Below are positions 49,876-58,671 of a DNA stretch of 64,000 nt, in pieces; position 1 is the first letter of the stretch, and every line of letters starts with the position of its first letter. Below the pieces are notes generated by a model. It was given only the letters and a program-made list of their open reading frames with translations, was not told the DNA's origin and ran no database searches. Source of the stretch: Methylobacterium sp. J-077 (lineage in GTDB: Bacteria; Pseudomonadota; Alphaproteobacteria; Rhizobiales; Beijerinckiaceae); the NCBI RefSeq assembly GCF_022829365.1, contig NZ_JAKSYJ010000196.1:168761-232760 (forward strand), given 5' to 3'. A program made the position numbers and the translations under genes.

Positions 49876-52485
49876 ATGACCAGCACCGCCCCCTCCGCCG
49901 TCGAGCGCTACAACGCCAAGGATGCCGAGCCCCGCTGGCAGGCCGCCTGGGCGGAGCAGCGCCTGTTCGAGACCGACAATGCCGACGGGCGCCCGAAATA
50001 CTACGTGCTGGAGATGTTCCCGTACCCGTCGGGGCGAATCCATATGGGCCATGTGCGCAACTACGCGATGGGCGACGTGGTCGCCCGTTACAAGCGCGCC
50101 CGGGGCTTCAACGTGCTCCACCCGATGGGCTGGGACGCGTTCGGGCTGCCCGCCGAGAACGCCGCCATGGAGCGCAAGGTCAACCCGCGGGACTGGACCT
50201 ATGCCAACATCGCGTCGATGCGCGACCAGCTGAAGGCCATGGGCCTGTCGCTCGACTGGAGCCGGGAGATCGCGACCTGCGATCCCGACTACTACAAGCA
50301 CCAGCAGCGCATGTTTCTCGACTTCCTGGACAAGGGGCTGGTCACGCGCCGCACCGCCAAGGTGAACTGGGATCCGGTGGACCACACCGTGCTGGCCAAC
50401 GAGCAGGTGATCGACGGGCGCGGCTGGCGCTCCGGCGCCCTGGTCGAGCAGCGCGAGCTGACCCAGTGGTTCTTCAAGATTACCGACTTCGCCGAGGATC
50501 TGCTCACAGCCCTCGACGGGCTGGACCGCTGGCCGGAGAAAGTCCGGCTGATGCAGAAGAACTGGATCGGCCGCTCCGAGGGGCTGGAGGTTCTTTTCGC
50601 ACTTGTGCCGGACGCCCGCGCCGCAGCCGCTCAACTCGCGGCCGATGGGATCCTCCGTGACATCAAGGTCTACACCACTCGGCCCGACACCCTGTTCGGC
50701 GCCCGGTTCCTGGCCGTGGCCGCCGACCATCCGCTGGCGGCGGCGGTTGCCGCGACAAACCCCGACCTCCAGGCCTTCATCGAGGAATGCCGGCGCACCG
50801 GCACCGCCCAGGCGGCGATCGACACCGCGGAAAAGCTCGGTTTCGACACCGGCCTGACCGTGCGCCACCCCCTCGACCCGGCCTGGGAGCTTCCGGTCTA
50901 CGTCGCGAATTTCGTGCTGATGGAGTACGGCACCGGCGCGGTGTTCGGCTGCCCGGCGCACGACCAGCGCGACCTCGACTTTTCCAACAAGTACGGGCTC
51001 GGCAACGTCCCGGTGGTCTGTCCCGAGGGGCAGGACCCGGAGGCCTTCCTGATCACTACCACCGCCTATGTCGAGGACGGGCGGATGATCCATTCGCGTT
51101 TCCTCGACGGCATGACCACCGATGAGGCGTTTGAGGCCGTAGCCCGCCGCCTGGAAGCGGAGGGCGTTGCCAAGCGCAAGGTCCAGTTCCGGTTGCGCGA
51201 CTGGGGCGTCTCGCGCCAGCGCTACTGGGGCTGCCCGATCCCGATCATCCATTGCGAGAGCTGCGGCCCGGTGCCGGTGCCGGTCGCCGACCTGCCGGTG
51301 AGGCTGCCGGACGAGGTGTCCTTCGACCAGCCGGGCAACCCGCTGGAGCGGGACCAGGCCTGGCGCAACGTGCCGTGCCCGCAATGCGGCGCGCCGGCCC
51401 GGCGCGAGACCGACACGATGGACACGTTCGTCGATTCGTCCTGGTACTACGCCCGCTTCACCGCGCCCTGGCTGACCGACGCCCCCACCGACCGGGCCAC
51501 GGTCGATCGCTGGCTGGCGGTGGATCAGTATATCGGCGGCATCGAGCACGCGATCCTGCACCTGCTCTACGCAAGGTTCTTCATGCGGGCGATGCGCGAG
51601 ACCGGCTGGGCCGGCGTCTCGGAGCCGTTCGCGGGCCTGTTCACCCAGGGCATGGTCGTCCACGAGACCTACAAGGACGCGGCCGGCGCCTGGGTGCCGC
51701 CGGCCGAGATCCGCTTCTCCACGGAGGAGGGCGAGCGCCGCGCGTTTCACGTGAAAACTCAGGCGCCGGTCGCGATCGGTCCGATCGAGAAGATGTCGAA
51801 GTCCAAGAAGAACGTGGTCGACCCGGACGACATCATCGCGAGCTACGGCGCCGACACGGCGCGCTGGTTCGTGCTCTCCGACTCGCCCCCTGAGCGCGAC
51901 GTGATCTGGAGCGAGGAGGGCGTGCAGGGCGCCGCCCGCTTCGTCCAGAAGGTCTGGCGCCTGGTCAACGCCGCCCAGGCGGCCACCGGCGACGGCGCCG
52001 CCGACCTCGCCCTGCGCAAGGCTGCCCATCGGGCGCTGGCCGCCGTGCAGGACGATATCGAGCGCCTGCGCTTCAACCGCTGCGTCGCCCATATCTACAC
52101 CCTGGCCAACGCCCTCGAGGATGGCTTGCGGGGTCCGGTCTCACGCGCGGCGGCGACGGAAGCGGCCGGCATCCTGGTGCAGCTCATCGCCCCGATGATG
52201 CCGCACCTCGCCGAGGAATGCTGGACGGCGCTGGGCCGGCCCGGCCTCGCTGCTCAGGCGCCGTGGCCCGAGGCGGAAGCCGGGCTCCTGGTCGAGGACG
52301 AGATCACCCTGCCGGTCCAGATCAACGGTAAGAAGCGCGCGGACGTGACCGTGCCGCGCGACGCCGACGCCAAGGCGGTGGAAGCCGCCACCCTGGCCCT
52401 GGAGACGGTTCAAAAAATCCTGGAGGGCAAGCCGCCCCGCAAGGTGATCGTCGTGCCGGGGCGGATCGTGAATCTGGTGGTGTGA
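49876..52485 (+). CDS. leuS: Leucyl-tRNA synthetase
   Basis: Charges tRNA(Leu); class I synthetase of 869 residues. The HIGH-type motif is FPYPSGRIHMGHVRNY (about residues 49-64). The CP1 editing domain spans about 230-430, with TTRPDTLFGARFLAVA. The KMSKS motif is in IEKMSKSKKNVVDPD, and the C-terminal anticodon domain ends PGRIVNLVV. The ATG at 49876 matches the family start. In relatives leuS lies next to lptE-holA; here it is 11.7 kb away and on the opposite strand to them. A weak parS-like site lies in its 3' third. Confidence 0.97.
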   Translation: MTSTAPSAVERYNAKDAEPRWQAAWAEQRLFETDNADGRPKYYVLEMFPYPSGRIHMGHVRNYAMGDVVARYKRARGFNVLHPMGWDAFGLPAENAAMERKVNPRDWTYANIASMRDQLKAMGLSLDWSREIATCDPDYYKHQQRMFLDFLDKGLVTRRTAKVNWDPVDHTVLANEQVIDGRGWRSGALVEQRELTQWFFKITDFAEDLLTALDGLDRWPEKVRLMQKNWIGRSEGLEVLFALVPDARAAAAQLAADGILRDIKVYTTRPDTLFGARFLAVAADHPLAAAVAATNPDLQAFIEECRRTGTAQAAIDTAEKLGFDTGLTVRHPLDPAWELPVYVANFVLMEYGTGAVFGCPAHDQRDLDFSNKYGLGNVPVVCPEGQDPEAFLITTTAYVEDGRMIHSRFLDGMTTDEAFEAVARRLEAEGVAKRKVQFRLRDWGVSRQRYWGCPIPIIHCESCGPVPVPVADLPVRLPDEVSFDQPGNPLERDQAWRNVPCPQCGAPARRETDTMDTFVDSSWYYARFTAPWLTDAPTDRATVDRWLAVDQYIGGIEHAILHLLYARFFMRAMRETGWAGVSEPFAGLFTQGMVVHETYKDAAGAWVPPAEIRFSTEEGERRAFHVKTQAPVAIGPIEKMSKSKKNVVDPDDIIASYGADTARWFVLSDSPPERDVIWSEEGVQGAARFVQKVWRLVNAAQAATGDGAADLALRKAAHRALAAVQDDIERLRFNRCVAHIYTLANALEDGLRGPVSRAAATEAAGILVQLIAPMMPHLAEECWTALGRPGLAAQAPWPEAEAGLLVEDEITLPVQINGKKRADVTVPRDADAKAVEAATLALETVQKILEGKPPRKVIVVPGRIVNLVV
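51743..51758. promoter_or_regulatory. Weak parS-like site inside leuS
   Basis: CGTTTCACGTGAAAAC matches 13 of 16 consensus bases, with the inner GTTTCACGTGAAA intact. It may be chance within coding sequence, but two better sites in the same window make some ParB binding plausible. Confidence 0.4.
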
Positions 52486-52561
52486 TCGTGCGAGCGATCC
52501 CCGGCAGGAGGAACGGCGTCGTCCCATCCACGATTCGATCCTGGGAGAGCGGCGTAGCGCC

Positions 52562-52598
52562 TCATCCGGAAAGGTGGGTTCCGGCTTTCGGGATGGGG
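52562..52598. repeat. Palindromic repeat of the GCCGGCTTTCGG family, copy 3 (short)
   Basis: ATCCGGAAAGGTGGGTTCCG, then GCTTTCGGGAT, form an imperfect palindrome between the convergent leuS and SNase-like genes, 14 bases from the latter's stop. It is well placed to end transcription. Confidence 0.5.
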
Positions 52599-52611
52599 CC
52601 GAACCGAAGAC

Positions 52612-53829
52612 CTAGCGCTTCCAGACGCCGAGCCGCTCGCTGCGGGCGTGATCCTCGGCCGCCACGAGTTCCGGGCTCGCCTCCGGGGAGGCCCGGCCGC
52701 CGCCGTTGAACAGCACGACTTCGGAGAGGTCGCGCCCGTTCACCAGGCAGTTCATGCTGTCGCTGCCCGGCGCCGGCTGGCAGGTCACCGTGCGGCCGCC
52801 GATGTAGCGGGCCAGCTCCTCCGCCTGGCCGCCCCGCACCCACTCGACACCGAACAGGTGAACGACCTTGCCGCCGACCTTCAGGGTCGCGGTGTCGACC
52901 ACCTGGGCCGGTCCGATGATGGCGTTGGCCGCGGGCGGCGGCGTATCGGTTTCGGGATCGCCGCCGGTCTCGGGCGGGGGTGTCACCGTGTCGGGGGGCG
53001 CGGCCAGGGACGCCGTGGGCGGTGTCGCCGAAGGGTTCGCCGGAGCCGCGGTCGGCGCATTGGCGGCCTGGGGCTGCGTCGCCGCGGGGCGCGACGATTC
53101 GGGCTCCCGGCCGGCCAGGACCAGCCCTGCCGCGACCACCGCCACCAGGGCGGCCGCGCTCGCGCCGACGAGCCAGCGCCGATGGCGGCCGCTCTCATCC
53201 CCGACCGCGCCGCCGAAACCGAGCTGCGCGCGCAAGCTGTCGCGGACCGCCCCGCCGAGCCGGCCGGGCCCCGCGTTCCAGGCCGCAACGGGGTCCGGGC
53301 CACGCTCTGGCGCAGCGATTTCACCGGCCGGGCGGCCGAACCGGGCCCGCAATCCCGTCCGCAGCGTGCCGAACCGGCCGGCCGCGTTCTGCGCCAACGC
53401 CCGCCCCTGCTCGGTGGAGCGCCCGACGAAGCGCGCGGTGGCAGCCTTCATCTCGTAAGCGCCGGTCAGGATCGGCGAATCCTTGGCCTCCTCGGCGGCG
53501 GGCACGGGCGCAGGCTCGGGTTCCGCGGGCAGGAACAGCGCGGGGTGCCGCGCCTGCAGCTCGGCCACGAAATCCGCGAGCGTCATCGGCTCCGAGGTGC
53601 CCGAACGCATGCGGAGAACGCCGTGCCGGTCGAGAACCCGGTAGCCATACGCCCCGGACACGATCGCGGCCTCGGCCATGAGCTCGAGGGTCCGCACCGC
53701 CACCGGGCGCGGCCGCGCCCGGGCGATCGCGGCGCGGATCGCCTCGCGGAGGGCGGCGCGCTCCGGATCGTCGAGGGCCGGACGCGCCGGCCCCGCTCCC
53801 TGTTCCGCCGCCACCGTTGAAGACGTCAT
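52612..53829 (-). CDS. Membrane protein with C-terminal SNase-like domain, probably not a nuclease
   Basis: Protein of 405 residues. A cytosolic part of about 215 residues, with an N-terminal charged helical region, is followed by one membrane segment (WLVGASAAALVAVVAAGLVL, about 219-238). After a Pro/Thr/Ala-rich linker comes an SNase-like domain (about 305-405): VVDTATLKVGGKVVHLFGVE, then YIGGRTVTCQP, SEVVLFNGGGRA and RSERLGVWKR. The catalytic arginines and calcium-binding acids of staphylococcal nuclease are not conserved (VHLFG for VRLxG). Two cysteines (TCQP, MNCLVN) may form a disulfide in the periplasm. The start at 53829 is preferred to 53859. Confidence 0.68.
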   Translation of the reverse strand: MTSSTVAAEQGAGPARPALDDPERAALREAIRAAIARARPRPVAVRTLELMAEAAIVSGAYGYRVLDRHGVLRMRSGTSEPMTLADFVAELQARHPALFLPAEPEPAPVPAAEEAKDSPILTGAYEMKAATARFVGRSTEQGRALAQNAAGRFGTLRTGLRARFGRPAGEIAAPERGPDPVAAWNAGPGRLGGAVRDSLRAQLGFGGAVGDESGRHRRWLVGASAAALVAVVAAGLVLAGREPESSRPAATQPQAANAPTAAPANPSATPPTASLAAPPDTVTPPPETGGDPETDTPPPAANAIIGPAQVVDTATLKVGGKVVHLFGVEWVRGGQAEELARYIGGRTVTCQPAPGSDSMNCLVNGRDLSEVVLFNGGGRASPEASPELVAAEDHARSERLGVWKR

Positions 53830-53952
53830 AAACCCGATCCCGGCCTCGCCGTGCGCCACACGGAGGCCGCTTGAGAGCCTCTCACAGAACGCCCGCGGCG
53901 CCGTCCGTACAGAGGGCGGCGCCCGGTGACCGGGCGTTCTGCGCGGTTGCTC

Positions 53953-54804
53953 TTACGCCTTGCCGGGCGAGGGAGCCAGGGTTCCGGCCTGGACGCTCCG
54001 GCGCAGGACCCGACCGGTCTCGCCGACGATCACAGGGCGCGTGCCCGAGAAACTCACTTCCAGGATCAGCTCGGCCGCCCCGGTGGAGATGGCGCCGCGA
54101 TCCGGGTTCGCGGTGCGAAAATCCACGATCGTGCGGATCGTGCAGGTCTCGGAATCGCACGCCGTCTGGATCGCCCGCGGCTCGTAGCGCCGCTCCGGCC
54201 AGCGCTGGACGAAGCTGCGCTTCTCGGCGAGCAGCCCGGCCAGGGAGATCGGGTGCCCGTAGAAGCGCACCCGCGTCCCGTAGAAATGCGGCGCGGTGCC
54301 GACCATCGTGTCGCCCGAGCTGGAGACGGTGGCGAGGTAGTTCGCCGCGAGCGCCCGGGCGATGGCGGCCCGCTCGTGGGAGGCCGGGGAGGCCGGCGCC
54401 TGCGCAATCGCGGCCGGCGTGTCGGCGAGCCGCCGGGGACGCGGGGCGTGGCGCTGCAGGGTCTCGCGGGCGGCCGGGCGCTCCAGGGCGGCGCGCTTCG
54501 GGGCCGCGGCCCTGGTCGAGGTCGCCTTGGGCAGGGCGTCGTCCGCGGGCTCGGGCCTGGCGGCTTGCCGGACCGGCTCCTTCCCGTCCGCCGGCGGCCT
54601 GGCCTGCCCCTGAGCCGTGGCCTTCATCGGCTCCTTGGCCGGGACCGGCGGCGCGGCGGTCGACGTACGAGCCGGAGGATCGACCCAGGAACTTTTTTGG
54701 GAGCCCGCCCCCTGCTGCTGGGCCGAGGCGCCGCCGACCAGCGCCAGGGGCAGGATCACGCCGAGCGCGAGGGCACGTGGTCGGGTGGGAATGGTGGCGG
54801 GCAT
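53953..54804 (-). CDS. Exported hypothetical protein, 283 residues
   Basis: The signal peptide is MPATIPTRPRALALGVILPL, with cleavage near SAQ-QQG. A Pro/Ala/Lys-rich disordered stretch of about 120 residues follows. The folded C-terminal part (about 150-270) has GTAPHFYGTRVRFYGHPISL, RWPERRYEPRAIQ and TACDSETCTIRTIVDFRTAN, with two close cysteines. The C-terminal pattern resembles SH3-like or cell-surface binding domains, but I cannot name it. Periplasmic location is likely. Confidence 0.62.
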   Translation of the reverse strand: MPATIPTRPRALALGVILPLALVGGASAQQQGAGSQKSSWVDPPARTSTAAPPVPAKEPMKATAQGQARPPADGKEPVRQAARPEPADDALPKATSTRAAAPKRAALERPAARETLQRHAPRPRRLADTPAAIAQAPASPASHERAAIARALAANYLATVSSSGDTMVGTAPHFYGTRVRFYGHPISLAGLLAEKRSFVQRWPERRYEPRAIQTACDSETCTIRTIVDFRTANPDRGAISTGAAELILEVSFSGTRPVIVGETGRVLRRSVQAGTLAPSPGKA

Positions 54805-55083
54805 CGGTGCCTTCCTGGCGGCCGGGGCGGACGTGACGAGAACGCGCCCGCATGCCGAAGCGGTTCCACGGTTTTGTCCGGGCGCACCCACGACTCTGCC
54901 GATCTGCCCGGCCGACACCAGCCGGGGATTGCGTGGATGACGGGGTTGCGTTCGATCGTTCCGCTACCAAGTGGGGACAATCTTGGCCGTCGCCCGTTTC
55001 AGGCCGTTCTCCGCCCTGCGCATCGAGGTTCCCGTGGACCGACCCGAGACCGAGGCGACCCTGCTGACGCATCGGAGCCGGCC

Positions 55084-56049
55084 ATGAGTCCGGTGACGGG
55101 TGCGGACCGGCGCCGGGCGCTGCTGATCTGCAACGCCAAGGCCCGCAACGGCGGCCTCGATCTCGACGCGGTGCGGGGCATCCTGCGCGCCGGCGGCATC
55201 GAACCGGTGGAGCCGCCGCCGGACGCCGATTGCCGCGAGGAGATCCGGGCGCGCGCCAAGGATGTCGACCTCGTGATCCTCGGCGGCGGCGACGGCACCA
55301 TGAATATGGCCGCGCCCGCTCTGGTGGAGACCGGCCTGCCGCTGGCAATCCTGCCGCTGGGCACGGCCAACGACCTCGCCCGTTCGCTCGGCCTGCCGCT
55401 GGATCCCCTGGCGGCGGCCCGGTTCATCCCGACGGCGGCGGCGCGGCCGGTGGATCTCGGCTGGGTCAACGGCCACTACTACTTCAACGTCGCCAGCATC
55501 GGCTTCTCGGCGGAACTGGCGGGCGAGCTCACGGCCGAATCGAAGAAGACCTGGGGGGTGCTGGGCTACGCGGTGGCGGCGATCCGGGTGCTGCGCCGCG
55601 TGCGGCCGTTCACCGTGACGATCGAGCATGACGGCACGGTCGAGCGGGTGACGACCATCCAGGTCTCGGTCGGCAACGGCCGGCACTACGGCGGCGGCAT
55701 GACCGTGGAAGAGACCGCCACGGTCGACGACGGCAAGCTCGATTTCTACAGCCTGGAGGTCGCGCATTGGTGGCGGCTGATCGCGCTCCTGCCGGCCCTG
55801 CGCCGGGGCACGCATGGCCGCGCCGCCGACGTGCGCGCCTTCCAGACTCAGGAGATCAAGATCGTGACGCGCAAGCCCCGGCCGGTGAACACCGACGGCG
55901 AACTGACCACGCACACCCCCGCCCATTTCAAGGTGTTTCCGAAGATCCTTCAGGTCTTCGCCCCCGACCCGGCGAGCCGACCCGGCCCGTTCGACCTCAC
56001 CGCCCTCGGCCATCGCCTGTTTCCGAACCACGAGACGCCCGACCCGTGA
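55084..56049 (+). CDS. Diacylglycerol/sphingosine kinase family lipid kinase
   Basis: YegS/DgkB-like kinase of 321 residues. The nucleotide site is DLVILGGGDGTMNMAAPAL, followed by ILPLGTANDLARSLGLP and the second-domain GNGRHYGGGMTVEETATVDD motif. It likely phosphorylates a membrane lipid. Its stop overlaps the start of the TerC-like gene (GTGA), making it the first of three tightly coupled genes. Confidence 0.92.
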   Translation: MSPVTGADRRRALLICNAKARNGGLDLDAVRGILRAGGIEPVEPPPDADCREEIRARAKDVDLVILGGGDGTMNMAAPALVETGLPLAILPLGTANDLARSLGLPLDPLAAARFIPTAAARPVDLGWVNGHYYFNVASIGFSAELAGELTAESKKTWGVLGYAVAAIRVLRRVRPFTVTIEHDGTVERVTTIQVSVGNGRHYGGGMTVEETATVDDGKLDFYSLEVAHWWRLIALLPALRRGTHGRAADVRAFQTQEIKIVTRKPRPVNTDGELTTHTPAHFKVFPKILQVFAPDPASRPGPFDLTALGHRLFPNHETPDP

Positions 56050-56789
56050 CCGACCTGATCCAGCTTGCCAGCCAGCCGGCCGTCTGGGTCGCGCTCGCGA
56101 CCCTCGTGGTGATGGAGGTCGTGCTCGGCGTCGACAACCTGATCTTCATTTCGATCCTGACCAACAAGCTGCCGGCCGACCAGCAGACCCGGGCGCGGCG
56201 GATCGGCATCGGCCTCGCCCTGATCCTGCGGCTCGGGCTCCTCGGCACGGTCGCGTTCATCGTGCACCTGACCGAGCCGGTCTTCTCGGTGCTGGGCCAG
56301 GATTTCTCCTGGCGCGACCTGATCCTGATCGGCGGCGGCCTGTTCCTGTTGTGGAAGGCCACAAAGGAGATCCATCACAGCGTCGATCCCGACCCGACCG
56401 ACGGAACGGTGACCGGGGGCACCATCGGGTTCGGCGCGGCGATCGGCCAGATCCTGCTCCTCGACCTCGTGTTCTCGATCGACTCGATCATCACCGCGGT
56501 GGGCATGACCGAGCACGTGCCGGTGATGATGGTGGCGGTCGTTGTGGCGGTGATCGTCATGCTGGTCGCGGCCGAGCCGCTCTCGGCCTTCATCGCCCGC
56601 AATCCGACCGTGGTGATGCTGGCGCTGGGCTTCCTGATCATGATCGGCATGACGCTGATCGCCGAAGGCTTCGGCGCGCACGTGCCGAAGGGCTACATCT
56701 ACACCGCCATGGCGTTCTCGGCCGGCGTGGAGGGGCTCAACATGCTGGCGCGGGGGCGCCGACGGGCGGTGGGCGGGGGCCGGGGATGA
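56046..56789 (+). CDS. TerC-family integral membrane protein
   Basis: Inner-membrane protein of 247 residues with about seven helices. The acidic helix motifs VVMEVVLGVDNLIFISIL and LLLDLVFSIDSIITAVG are the TerC signatures, with paired Asp residues thought to bind or carry metal ions such as Mn2+. It starts at a GTG inside the lipid-kinase stop, and its own stop overlaps the next gene (ATGA). Confidence 0.93.
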   Translation: MTDLIQLASQPAVWVALATLVVMEVVLGVDNLIFISILTNKLPADQQTRARRIGIGLALILRLGLLGTVAFIVHLTEPVFSVLGQDFSWRDLILIGGGLFLLWKATKEIHHSVDPDPTDGTVTGGTIGFGAAIGQILLLDLVFSIDSIITAVGMTEHVPVMMVAVVVAVIVMLVAAEPLSAFIARNPTVVMLALGFLIMIGMTLIAEGFGAHVPKGYIYTAMAFSAGVEGLNMLARGRRRAVGGGRG

Positions 56790-57577
56790 CCATCCGGATC
56801 GCCGCGACGCTGTGCGCCCTGCTCGTTTCCGCCCCGGCCCACGCGGAGATGAACCCGATGACGCCCAATGCCGCGATCCTGCATGACCTCGCCCCCACCG
56901 GGACGCTCCGGGCGGCGATCAACCTCGGCAATCCGGTGCTGGCGCGATCCGGGCCGGCCGGCCCGGCCGGCGTGTCGGTCGATCTCGCTCGGGCGCTGGC
57001 GCAGAAGCTCGGCGTGCCGGTGGCCTTCGTGACCTTCCCCGGGGCGGGCGCCGTCTCGGGCTCGGCCGGGTCCGGGACCTGGGATATCTGCTTCCTGGCG
57101 ATCGACCCGAAGCGCGCCGAAGGCATCGCCTTCACGGCGCCCTACGTGCTGATCGCCGGCAGCTACCTGGTGCCGGCCGCCTCGCCGATCCGGAGCCCGG
57201 AGGCGATCGACCGCGACGGGGTGCGCGTCTCGGTGGGACGCGGCAGCGCCTACGACCTGTTCCTGACCCGGGCGCTGCGCCACGCCACCCTGGTGCGGGC
57301 GCCGACTTCCGCGGAGGCCGTCACGGCCTTTGCCCGGGACGGGCTCGACGTCGCCGCCGGGGTCCATCAGCCGCTTTCCGCCTACGCGGCCGCTCACAAG
57401 GATGTGCGGCTGCTGCCGGGGCATTTCATGGACATCCCGCAGGCGATGGGCCTCCCGGTCGGGCGGGACGCGGGGGCGGCCTACCTCGCCGACTTCCTGG
57501 CGCAGGCGAAGGCGGACGGGCTCGTCGCGCGGAGCCTGGAGGCCAACGGGCAGGATCCGGGGCTGGCGGCGCCCTAA
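56786..57577 (+). CDS. Periplasmic solute-binding protein, family 3
   Basis: Protein of 263 residues with a signal peptide (MTIRIAATLCALLVSAPAHA). Two-lobed binding protein features are LRAAINLGNPVLARS, GVSVDLARALAQKLGVPVAF, WDICFLAIDPKRAEGIAFTA and VRVSVGRGSAYDLFL. There is no ABC permease or ATPase nearby; instead it is coupled to a TerC-like protein and a lipid kinase. Ligand unknown; it may be a sensor rather than a transport subunit. Confidence 0.85.
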   Translation: MTIRIAATLCALLVSAPAHAEMNPMTPNAAILHDLAPTGTLRAAINLGNPVLARSGPAGPAGVSVDLARALAQKLGVPVAFVTFPGAGAVSGSAGSGTWDICFLAIDPKRAEGIAFTAPYVLIAGSYLVPAASPIRSPEAIDRDGVRVSVGRGSAYDLFLTRALRHATLVRAPTSAEAVTAFARDGLDVAAGVHQPLSAYAAAHKDVRLLPGHFMDIPQAMGLPVGRDAGAAYLADFLAQAKADGLVARSLEANGQDPGLAAP

Positions 57578-57615
57578 AGTTGATAGATCGAACCTCCGGA
57601 TCGAGAGACGCGAGC

Positions 57616-58656
57616 ATGCCGGGCGACATCTTCGGGCGCACCGCGGACGGGCAGACGGTCACCCGGCACCTGCTGGCCCGGGGGAGCCTGCGCGTCCACG
57701 TCATCGATTTCGGCGCGGTGATCACGGCGATCGAGGTGCCCGATCGGGCCGGCCGCAGCGCCAACGTCGTCCTCGGCCTCGACACGCTGGCGGGCTACGA
57801 GACCCTGAGCCCGAGCTTCGGCGCCGTGGTCGGGCGCTACGCCAACCGCATCGCGGGCGGACGCTTCAGCCTCGACGGCCAGACCTACCGGCTGCCGGTG
57901 AACGAGGCGCCCAACACCCTACATGGCGGCGACCAGAATTTCGGAAAACATCTGTGGCACGTGGAGGCGGCCGACGGCACGAGCCTCGCCCTGGCCCGCC
58001 GCTCCCCCGACGGCGAGGAGGGGTTTCCGGGCAACCTCGATGTCCGCGTGCGCTACAGCCTGCCCGAGGACGGGCTGCTGCGCCTCGATTACGAGGCGGT
58101 GACCGACCGGCCGACGGTTCTGAACCTCACCAACCACAGCTACTTCAACTTGGCCGGGGAGGGGACCGGCAGCGTGCTCGACCACGTGGTCCAGCTTGAG
58201 GCCGACGCCTTCACCCCCACCGATGCGACCCAGGTCCCCACCGGCGAGATCCGGCCGGTCGCCGGCACCCCGTTCGATTTCCGCGCCCCTCACGCGCTGG
58301 GCGATCGCATCCGGATCGGCGACCCGCAACTCACCTTCGCCAAGGGCTACGACCACACCTTCGTGCTGCGCGGCCCCGCCGGGACCCTGCGCCCGGCCGC
58401 GACCTGCATCGATCCGGCCAGCGGACGACGGCTCGACGTGGCGACCACGCAGCCGGCCCTGCAGTTCTACACCGGCAACAACCTGGACGGCACGCTGATC
58501 GGACCCTCCGGCCGGATCTACCGCTCCGGCGACGGCGTCTGCTTCGAGACCCAAGGGTTTCCGGATGCCCCGAACCAGCCGGCCTTCCCCTCCGCGGTGC
58601 TGCGGCCGGGTGAGGTGTTCCGGGCGGTCACGATGTTCCGGTTCTCGGTGGCGTGA
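57616..58656 (+). CDS. galM: Aldose 1-epimerase (mutarotase)
   Basis: Interconverts alpha and beta anomers of aldoses; 346 residues. VVGRYANRIAGGRFSLDG, NTLHGGDQNFGKHLW, NLTNHSYFNLAGEG with the catalytic His, and ALQFYTGNNLDG are all GalM signatures, and FPSAVLRPGEVF carries the catalytic Glu region. An ATG at 57616 was chosen over a TTG at 57580. It begins 38 bases after the binding-protein gene and may belong to the same transcript. Confidence 0.93.
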   Translation: MPGDIFGRTADGQTVTRHLLARGSLRVHVIDFGAVITAIEVPDRAGRSANVVLGLDTLAGYETLSPSFGAVVGRYANRIAGGRFSLDGQTYRLPVNEAPNTLHGGDQNFGKHLWHVEAADGTSLALARRSPDGEEGFPGNLDVRVRYSLPEDGLLRLDYEAVTDRPTVLNLTNHSYFNLAGEGTGSVLDHVVQLEADAFTPTDATQVPTGEIRPVAGTPFDFRAPHALGDRIRIGDPQLTFAKGYDHTFVLRGPAGTLRPAATCIDPASGRRLDVATTQPALQFYTGNNLDGTLIGPSGRIYRSGDGVCFETQGFPDAPNQPAFPSAVLRPGEVFRAVTMFRFSVA

Positions 58657-58671
58657 CCTACCGCTGGCGCG

